From Bathymodiolus brooksi (taxonomy: Eukaryota; Mollusca; Bivalvia; Mytilida; Modiolidae): 64,000 bases of DNA. The stretch is taken from positions 95,004,031 to 95,068,030 of the forward strand of contig OY804584.1 in assembly GCA_963680875.1 (NCBI GenBank). The letters run 5' to 3'. The notes under the pieces are model-generated. The model made no database searches, was not told the origin of the DNA, and worked only from the letters and a program-made list of their open reading frames with translations. Position numbers and translations under genes: made by a program. Below are positions 53,445 to 63,700 of the stretch, piece after piece; within the stretch, counting starts at the first letter, position 1, and each line of letters starts with the position of its first letter.

Positions 53445-54030
53445 AATTGTAGGATACGTTTCCCGTGTTATGTTTTATTGTAATTGTAGGATACGTTTCC
53501 CGGGTTATGTTTTATTGTAATTGTAAGATACGTTTACCGAGTTATGTTTTATTGTAATTGTAGGATATGTTTCCCGGGTAATGTTTTATTGTCATTGTAG
53601 GATACGTTTCACGAGTTATGTTTTCTTGTAATTGTATGATACGTTTCCTGGGTTATGTTTTATTATAATTGTAAGATACGTTTCCCGAGTTATGTTTTAT
53701 TGTAATTGTAGGATATGTTTCCCGGGTAAAGTTTTACTGTCATTGTAGGATACGTTTCACGAGTTATGTTTTCTTGTAATTGTAGAATATGTTTCCCGGG
53801 TTATGTTTTATTGTAATTGTAGGATACGTTTCTCGTGTTATGTTTTATTGTAATTGTAGGATACGTTTCCCGGGTTATGTTTTATTGTCATTGTAGGATA
53901 CGTTTCCCGGGTTATGTTTTATTGTAATTGTAAGATACCTTTCCCGTGTTATGTTTTATTGTAAATGTAGGATACGTTTCCCGGGTTACGTTTTAATGTA
54001 ATTGTAGGATACGTTTCCCGGGTTATGTTT
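53445..54030 (+). repeat. Copy of about 50.05-50.63 kb, 92 monomers downstream
   Basis: From about 53.3 kb the sequence is colinear with 49.9 kb onward at 3,400 bp (92 monomers, four short). Landmarks are TTCTTCTAATTG at 50003/53403, GTAGAATATG at 50382/53782 and the AAGATACC unit at about 50531/53931. Rare units GTTTACCGAG near 53,535 and GGGTAAAGTTTTACTG near 53,726 are private relative to 50 kb. The second one reappears at 63,377. The junction with copy B homology lies in the overlap 53.3-53.44 kb. Confidence 0.72.
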
Positions 54031-56250
54031 TATTGTCATTGTAGGATACGTTTCACGAGTTATGTTTTCTTGTAATTGTATGATACGTTTCCCGGGTTAT
54101 GTTTTATTGTAATTGTAAGATACGTTTCCCGAGTTATGTTTTATTGTAATTGTAGGATATGTTTCCCGGGTAATGTTTTATTGTCATTGTAGGATACGTT
54201 TCCCTTGTTATGTTTTATTGTCATTGTAGGATACGTTTCCCTTGTTATGTTTTATTGTCATTGTAGGATACGTTTCCCGAGTTATGTTTTATTGTAATTG
54301 TAGGATACGCTTCCCGGGTAATGTTTTCTTGTAATTGTAGGATACGTTTCCCGGGTTATGTTTTATTGTAATTGTAGGATATGTTTCCGGGTTATGTTTT
54401 ATTGTAATTGTAGGATACGTTTCCCGTGTTATGTTTTATTGTAATTGTAGGATACGTTTCCCGTGTTATGTTTTCTTGTAATTGTAGGATTCGTTTCCCG
54501 CTTTATGTTTTATTGTAATTGTAGGATACGTTTCCCGTGTTATGTTTTATTGTAATTGTAGGATACGTTTCCCGGGTTATGTTTTATTGTAATTGTATGA
54601 TACGTTTCCCGGGTTATGTTTTATTGTAATTGTAGGATACGTTTCCCGAGTTATGTTTTATTGTAATTGTAGGATGTGTTTCCCGGGTTATGTTTTATTG
54701 TAATTGTAGGATACGTTTTTCGAGTTATGTTTTATTGTAATTGTAGGATACGTTTCCCGGGTAATGTTTTATTGTCATTGTAGGATACGTTTCCCGGGTT
54801 ATGTTTTATTGTAATTGTAGGATACGTTTCCCGGGTTATGTTTTATTGTCATTGTAGGATACGTTTCCCGAGTTATGTTTTATTGTAATTGTAGGATACG
54901 TTTCCCGGGTAATGTTTTATTGTCATTGTAGGATATGCTTCCTGTGTTATGTTTTATTGTAATTGTAGGATATGTTTCCCGGGTTATGTTTTATTGTCAT
55001 TGTAGGATACGTTTCACGAGTTATGTTTTCTTGTAATTGTATGATACGTTTCCCGGGTTATGTTTTATTGTAATTGTAGGATACGTTTCCCGGGTTATGT
55101 TTTATTGTAATTGTAAGATACGTTTCCCGAGTTATGTTTTATTGTAATTGTAGGATACGTTTCCCGTGTTATGTTTTATTGTCATTCTAGGATACGTTTC
55201 CCGGGTAATATTTTATTGTAATGGTAGGATGTGTTTCCCGGGTTACGTTTTCTTCTAATTGTAGGATACGTTTCCCGAGTTATGTTTTATTGTAATTGTA
55301 GGATACGTTTCCCGTGTTATGTTTTACTGTAATTGTAGGATACGTTTCCCGGGTTATGTTTTATTGTAATTGTAAGATACGTTTCCCGAGTTATGTTTTA
55401 TTGTAATTGTAGGATATGTTTCCCGGGTAATGTTTTATTGTCATTGTAGGATACGTTTCACGAGTTATGTTTTCTTGTAATTGTATGATACGTTTCCCGG
55501 GTTATGTTTTATTATAATTGTAAGATACGTTTCCCGAGTTATGTTTTATTGTAATTGTAGGATATGTTTCCCGGGTAATGTTTTACTGTCATTGTAGGAT
55601 ACGTTTCACGAGTTATGTTTTCTTGTAATTGTAGAATATGTTTCCCGGGTTATGTTTTATTGTAATTGTAGGATACGTTTCTCGTGTTATGTTTTATTGT
55701 AATTGTAGGATACGTTTCCCGGGTTATGTTTTATTGTCATTGTAGGATACGTTTCCCGGGTTATGTTTTATTGTAATTGTAAGATACCTTTCCCGTGTTA
55801 TGTTTTATTGTAAATGTAGGATACGTTTCCCGGGTTACGTTTTAATGTAATTGTAGGATACGTTTCCCGGGTTATGTTTTATTGTCATTGTAGGATACGT
55901 TTCACGAGTTATGTTTTCTTGTAATTGTATGATACGTTTCCCGGGTTATGTTTTATTGTAATTGTAAGATACGTTTCCCGAGTTATGTTTTATTGTAATT
56001 GTAGGATATGTTTCCCGGGTAATGTTTTCTTGTAATTGTATGATACGTTTCCCTTGTTATGTTTTATTGTCATTGTAGGATACGTTTCCCTTGTTATGTT
56101 TTATTGTCATTGTAGGATACGTTTCCCGAGTTATGTTTTATTGTAATTGTAGGATACGTTTCCCGGGTAATGTTTTCTTGTAATGTAGGATACATTTCCC
56201 GGGTTATGTTTTATTGTAATTGTAGGATATGTTTCCGGGTTATGTTTTAT
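54031..56250 (+). repeat. Copy of about 45.46-47.66 kb (233 monomers away)
   Basis: This is colinear with copy B at 8,576 bp displacement at first, then 8,613 bp (233 monomers, eight short) after one extra CCCGTG monomer near 54.4 kb. Landmarks are GGATTCGTTTCCCGC at 45874/54487, the rare GTTTTTCGAG unit near 46,101/54,715, AAGATACC at 47168/55781 and the TTGTAATGTAGG short unit near 47,561/56,174. Private changes include GGTAATATTTT with GATGTGTTTCCCGGGTTACG near 55.2 kb, and CTTGTAATTGTATGATACG in place of CATTGTAGGATACG near 56,030. Confidence 0.75.
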
Positions 56251-57733
56251 TGTAATTGTAGGATACGTTTCCCGTGTTATGTTTTATTGTAATTGTAGGA
56301 TACGTTTCCCGTGTTATGTTTTCTTGTAATTGTAGGATTCGTTTCCCGCTTTATGTTTTATTGTAATTGTAGGATACGTTTCCCGTGTTATGTTTTATTG
56401 TAAGTGTAGGATACGTTTCCCGGGTTATGTTTTATTGTAATTGTAGGATACGTTTCCCGGGTTATGTTTTATTGTAATTGTAGGATACGTTTCCCGAGTT
56501 ATGTTTTATTGTAATTGTAGGATGTGTTTTCCGGGTTATGTTTTATTGTAATTGTAGGATACGTTTCACGAGTTATGTTTTCTTGTTATTGTAGGATACG
56601 TTTCCCGGGTTATGTTTTATTGTAATTGTAAGATACGTTTCCCGAGTTATGTTTTATTGTAATTGTAGGATATGTTTCCTAGGTAATGTTTTATTGTCAT
56701 TGTAGGATACGTTTCACGAGTTATGTTTTCTTGTAATTTTAGGATACGTTTCCCGGGTTATGTTTTCTTGTAATTGTAGGATACGTTTCCCGGGTAATGT
56801 TTTATTGTCATTGTAGGATACGTTTCCCGGGTTATGTTTTATTGTAATTGTAGGATACGTTTCCCGGGTTATGTTTTATTGTCATTGTAGGATACGTTTC
56901 CCGAGTTATGTTTTATTGTAATTGTAGGATACGTTTCCCGGGTAATGTTTTATTGTCATTGTAGGATATGCTTCCTGTGTTATGTTTTATTGTAATTGTA
57001 GGATATGTTTCCCGGGTTATGTTTTATTGTCATTGTAGGATACGTTTCACGAGTTATGTTTTCTTGTAATTGTATGATACGTTTCCCGGGTTATGTTTTA
57101 TTGTAATTGTAGGATACGTTTCCCGGGTTATGTTTTATTGTAATTGTAAGATACGTTTCCCGAGTTATGTTTTATTGTAATTGTAGGATACGTTTCCCGA
57201 GTTATGTTTTATTGTAATTGTAGGATACGTTTCCCGGGTAATGTTTTATTGTCATTGTAGGATACGTTTCCCGGGTTATGTTTTATTGTCATTGTAGGAT
57301 ACGTTTCCCGAGTTATGTTTTATTGTAATTGTAGGATACGTTTCCCGGGTAATGTTTTATTGTCATTGTAGGATATGCTTCCTGTGTTATGTTTTATTGT
57401 AATTGTAGGATATGTTTCCCGGGTTATGTTTTATTGTCATTGTAGGATACGTTTCACGAGTTATGTTTTCTTGTAATTGTATGATACGTTTCCCGGGTTA
57501 TGTTTTATTGTAATTGTAGGATACGTTTCCCGGGTTATGTTTTATTGTAATTGTAAGATACGTTTCCCGAGTTATGTTTTATTGTAATTGTAGGATACGT
57601 TTCTCGTGTTATGTTTTATTGTAATTGTAGGATACGTTTCCCGGGTTATGTTTTATTGTCATTGTATGATACGTTTCCCGGGTTATGTTTTATTGTAATT
57701 GTAAGATACCTTTCCCGTGTTATGTTTTATTGT
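56251..57733 (+). repeat. Mosaic satellite stretch
   Basis: Only satellite sequence is present. GGATTCGTTTCCCGC returns at 56335, exactly 50 monomers (two short) after 54487. The following units resemble 31.4 kb and 34.0 kb but join at different points. There is a private GTAAGTGTAGG near 56,401, a private TTGTAATTTTAGG near 56,735, and a shortened CATTG/CCCGGG series near 57,250. Two GCTTCCTGTG units lie about 410 bp apart (near 56,969 and 57,377). Confidence 0.6.
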
Positions 57734-60700
57734 AAATGTAGGATACGTTTCCCGGGTTACGTTTTAATGTAATTGTAGGATACGTTTCCCGAGTTATGTT
57801 TTATTGTAATTGTAGGATATGTTTCTCGGGTTATGTTTTATTGTCATTGTAGGATACGTTTTCCGGGTTATGTTTTATTGTAATTGTAGGATACGTTTCC
57901 CGGGTTATGTTTTATTGTCATTGTAGGATACGTTTCCCGGGTTATGTTTTCTTGTAATTGTAGGATACGTTTCCCGGGTAATGTTTTATTGTCATTGTAG
58001 GATACGTTTCCCGGGTTAAGTTTCATTGTAATTGTAGGATATGTTTCCCTTGTTATGTTTTATTGTCATTGTAGGATACGTTTCCCTTGTTATGTTTTAT
58101 TGTCATTGTAGGATACGTTTCCCGAGTTATGTTTTATTGTAATTGTAGGATACGTTTCCCGGGTAATGTTTTCTTGTAATTGTAGGATACGTTTCCCGGG
58201 TTATGTTTTATTGTAATTGTAGGATATGTTTCCGGGTTATGTTTTATTGTAATTGTAGGATACGTTTCCCGTGTTATGTTTTATTGTAATTGTAGGATAC
58301 GTTTCCCGTGTTATGTTTTCTTGTAATTGTAGGATTCGTTTCCTGCTTTATGTTTTATTGTAATTGTAGGATATGTTTCCCGTGTTATGTTTTATTGTAA
58401 TTGTAGGATACGTTTCCCGGGTTATGTTTTATTGTAATTGTATGATACGTTTCCCGGGTTATGTTTTATTGTAATTGTAGGATACGTTTCCCGAGTTATG
58501 TTTTATTGTAATTGTAGGATGTGTTTCCCGGGTTATGTTTTATTGTAATTGTAGGATACGTTTCCCGTGTTATGTTTTCTTGTTATTGTAGGATACGTTT
58601 CCCGGGTTATGTTTTATTGTAATTGTAAGATACGTTTCCCGAGTTATGTTTTATTGTAATTGTAGGATATGTTTCCTAGGTAATGTTTTTTTGTAATTCT
58701 AGGATACGTTTCCCGGGTTATGTTTTCTTGTAATTGTAGGATACGTTTCCCTGGTAATGTTTTATTGTCATTGTAGGATACGTTTCCCGGGTTATGTTTT
58801 ATTGTAATTGTAGGATACGTTTCCCGGGTTATGTTTTATTGTCATTGTAGGATACGTTTCCCGAGTTATGTTTTATTGTAATTGTAGGATACGTTTCCCG
58901 GGTAATGTTTTATTGTCATTGTAGGATATGCTTCCTGTGTTATGTTTTATTGTAATTGTAGGATATGTTTCCCGGGTTATGTTTTATTGTCATTGTAGGA
59001 TACGTTTCACGAGTTATGTTTTCTTGTAATTGTATGATACGTTTCCCGGGTTATGTTTTATTGTAATTGTAGGATACGTTTCCCGGGTTATGTTTTATTG
59101 TAATTGTAAGATACGTTTCCCGAGTTATGTTTTATTGTAATTGTAGGATACGTTTTCCGAGTTATGTTTTATTGTAATTGTAGGATACGTTTCCCGGGTA
59201 ATGTTTTATTGTCATTGTAGGATACGTTTCCCGGGTTATGTTTTATTGTAATTGTAGGATACGTTTCCCGGGTTATGTTTTATTGTCATTGTAGGATACG
59301 TTTCCCGAGTTATGTTTTATTGTAGTTGTAGGATACGTTTCCCGGGTAATGTTTTATTGTCATTGTAGGATATGCTTCCTGTGTTATGTTTTATTGTAAT
59401 TGTAGGATATGTTTCCCGGGTTATGTTTTATTGTCATTGTAGGATACGTTTCACGAGTTATGTTTTCTTGTAATTGTATGATACGTTTCCCGGGTTATGT
59501 TTTATTGTAATTGTAGGATACGTTTCCCGGGTTATGTTTTATTGTAATTGTAAGATACGTTTCCCGAGTTATGTTTTATTGTCATTGTAGGATACGTTTC
59601 CCGTGTTATGTTTTATTGTCATTCTAGGATACGTTTCCCGGGTAATGTTTTATTGTAATGGTAGGATACGTTTCCCGGGTTATGTTTTCTTCTAATTGTA
59701 GGATACGTTTCCCGAGTTATGTTTTATTGTAATTGTAGGATACGTTTCCCGGGTTATGTTTTATTGTAATTGTAAGATACGTTTCCCGAGTTATGTTTTA
59801 TTGTAATTGTAGGATACGTTTCCCGTGTTATGTTTTATTGTCATTCTAGGATACGTTTCCCGGGTAATGTTTTATTGTAATGGTAGGATACGTTTCCCGG
59901 GTTATGTTTTCTTCTAATTGTAGGATACGTTTCCCGAGTTATGTTTTATTGTAATTGTAGGATACGTTTCCCGAGTTATGTTTTATTGTAATTGTAGGAT
60001 ACGTTTCCCGGGTTATGTTTTATTGTAATTGTAAGATACGTTTCCCGAGTTATGTTTTATTGTAATTGTAGGATATGTTTCCCGGGTAATGTTTTATTGT
60101 CATTGTAGGATACGTTTCACGAGTTATGTTTTCTTGTAATTGTATGATACGTTTCCCGGGTTATGTTTTATTATAATTGTAAGATACGTTTCCCGAGTTA
60201 TGTTTTATTGTAATTGTAAGATATGTTTCCCGGGTAATGTTTTACTGTCATTGTAGGATACGTTTCACGAGTTATGTTTTCTTGTAATTGTAGAATATGT
60301 TTCCCGGGTTATGTTTTATTGTAATTGTAGGATACGTTTCTCGTGTTATGTTTTATTGTAATTGTAGGATACGTTTCCCGGGTTATGTTTTATTGTCATT
60401 GTAGGATACGTTTCCCGGGTTATGTTTTATTGTAATTGTAAGATACCTTTCCCGTGTTATGTTTTATTGTAAATGTAGGATACGTTTCCCGGGTTACGTT
60501 TTAATGTAATTGTAGGATACGTTTCCCGGGTTATGTTTTATTGTCATTGTAAGATACGTTTCACGAGTTATGTTTTCTTGTAATTGTATGATACGTTTCC
60601 CGGGTTATGTTTTATTGTAATTGTAAGATACGTTTCCCGAGTTATGTTTTATTGTAATTGTAGGATATGTTTCCCGGGTAATGTTTTATTGTCATTGTAG

Positions 60701-63700
60701 GATACGTTTCCCTTGTTATGTTTTATTGTCATTGTAGGATACGTTTCCCTTGTTATGTTTTATTGTCATTGTAGGATACGTTTCCCGAGTTATGTTTTAT
60801 TGTAATTGTAGGATACGTTTCCCGGGTAATGTTTTCTTGTAATGTAGGATACGTTTCCCGGGTTATGTTTTATTGTAATTGTAGGATATGTTTCCGGGTT
60901 ATGTTTTATTGTAATTGTAGGATACGTTTCCCGTGTTATGTTTTATTGTCATTCTAGGATACGTTTCCCGGGTAATGTTTTATTGTAATGGTAGGATACG
61001 TTTCCCGGGTTATGTTTTCTTCTAATTGTAGGATACGTTTCCCGAGTTATGTTTTATTGTAATTGTAGGATACGTTTCCCGTGTTATGTTTTATTGTAAT
61101 TGTAGGATACGTTTCCCGGGTTATGTTTTATTGTAATTGTAGGATACGTTTCTCGTGTTATGTTTTATTGTAATTGTAGGATACGTTTCCCGGGTTATGT
61201 TTTATTGTCATTGTAGGATACGTTTCCCGGGATATGTTTTATTGTAATTGTAAGATACCTTTCCCGTGTTATGTTTTATTGTAAATGTAGGATACGTTTC
61301 CCGGGTTACGTTTTAATGTAATTGTAGGATACGTTTCCCGAGTTATGTTTTATTGTAATTGTAGGATATGTTTCTCGGGTTATGTTTTATTGTCATTGTA
61401 GGATACGTTTTCCGGGTTATGTTTTATTGTAATTGTAGGATACGTTTCCCGGGTTATGTTTTATTGTCATTGTAGGATACGTTTCCCGGGTTATGTTTTC
61501 TTGTAATTGTAGGATACGTTTCCCGGGTAATGTTTTATTGTCATTGTAGGATACGTTTCCCGGGTTAAGTTTCATTGTAATTGTAGGATATGTTTCCCTT
61601 GTTATGTTTTATTGTCATTGTAGGATACGTTTCCCGAGTTATGTTTTATTGTAATTGTAGGATATGTTTCTCGGGTTATGTTTTATTGTCATTGTAGGAT
61701 ACGTTTTCCGGGTTATGTTTTCTTGTAATTGTAGGATTCGTTTCCTGCTTTATGTTTTATTGTAATTGTAGGATACGTTTCCCGTGTTATGTTTTATTGT
61801 AATTGTAGGATACGTTTCCCGGGTTATGTTTTATTGTAATTGTATGATACGTTTCCCGGGTTATGTTTTATTGTAATTGTAAGATACGTTTCCCGAGTTA
61901 TGTTTTATTGTAATTGTAGGATGTGTTTCCCGGGTTATGTTTTATTGTAATTGTAGGATACGTTTCACGAGTTATGTTTTCTTGTTATTGTAGGATACGT
62001 TTCCCGGGTTATGTTTTATTGTAATTGTAAGATACGTTTCCCGAGTTATGTTTTATTGTAATTGTAGGATATGTTTCCTAGGTAATGTTTTCTTGTAATT
62101 CTAGGATACGTTTCCCGGGTTATGTTTTCTTGTAATTGTAGGATACGTTTCCCGGGTTATGTTTTATTGTAATTGTAGGATACGTTTCCCGGGTTATGTT
62201 TTATTGTCATTGTAGGATACGTTTCCCGAGTTATGTTTTATTGTAATTGTAGGATACGTTTCCCGGGTAATGTTTTATTGTCATTGTAGGATATGCTTCC
62301 TGTGTTATGTTTTATTGTAATTGTAGGATATGTTTCCCGGGTTATGTTTTATTGTCATTGTAGGATACGTTTCACGAGTTATGTTTTCTTGTAATTGTAT
62401 GATACGTTTCCCGGGTTATGTTTTATTGTAATTGTAGGATACGTTTCCCGGGTTATGTTTTATTGTAATTGTAAGATACGTTTCCCGAGTTATGTTTTAT
62501 TGTAATTGTAGGATACGTTTTCCGAGTTATGTTTTATTGTAATTGTAGGATACGTTTCCCAGGTAATGTTTTATTGTCATTGTAGGATACGTTTCCCGGG
62601 TTATGTTTTATTGTAATTGTAGGATACGTTTCCCGGGTTATGTTTTATTGTCATTGTAGGATACGTTTCCCGAGTTATGTTTTATTGTAATTGTAGGATA
62701 CGTTTCCCGGGTAATGTTTTATTGTCATTGTAGGATATGCTTCCTGTGTTATGTTTTATTGTAATTGTAGGATATGTTTCCCGGGTTATGTTTTATTGTC
62801 ATTGTAGGATACGTTTCACGAGTTATGTTTTCTTGTAATTGTATGATACGTTTCCCGGGTTATGTTTTATTGTAATTGTAGGATACGTTTCCCGGGTTAT
62901 GTTTTATTGTAATTGTAAGATACGTTTCCTGAGTTATGTTTTATTGTAATTGTAGGATACGTTTCCCGTGTTATGTTTTATTGTCATTCTAGGATACGTT
63001 TCCCAGGTAATGTTTTATTGTAATGGTAGGATACGTTTCCCGGGTTATGTTTTCTTCTAATTGTAGGATACGTTTCCCGAGTTATGTTTTATTGTAATTG
63101 TAGGATACGTTTCCCGGGTTATGTTTTATTGTAATTGTAGGATACGTTTCCCGGGTTATGTTTTATTGTAATTGTAAGATACGTTTCCCGAGTTATGTTT
63201 TATTGTAATTGTAGGATATGTTTCCCGGGTAATGTTTTATTGTCATTGTAGGATACGTTTCACGAGTTATGTTTTCTTGTAATTGTATGATACGTTTCCC
63301 GGGTTATGTTTTATTATAATTGTAAGATACGTTTCCCGAGTTATGTTTTATTGTAATTGTAGGATATGTTTCCCCGGTAAAGTTTTACTGTCATTGTAGG
63401 ATACGTTTCACGAGTTATGTTTTCTTGTAATTGTAGAATATGTTTCCCGGGTTATGTTTTATTGTAATTGTAGGATACGTTTCTCGTGTTATGTTTTATT
63501 GTAATTGTAGGATACGTTTCCCGGGTTATGTTTTATTGTCATTGTAGGATACGTTTCCCGGGTTATGTTTTATTGTAATTGTAAGATACCTTTCCCGTGT
63601 TATGTTTTATTGTAAATGTAGGATACGTTTCCCGGGTTACGTTTTAATGTAATTGTAGGATACGTTTCCCGGGTTATGTTTTATTGTCATTGTAGGATAC

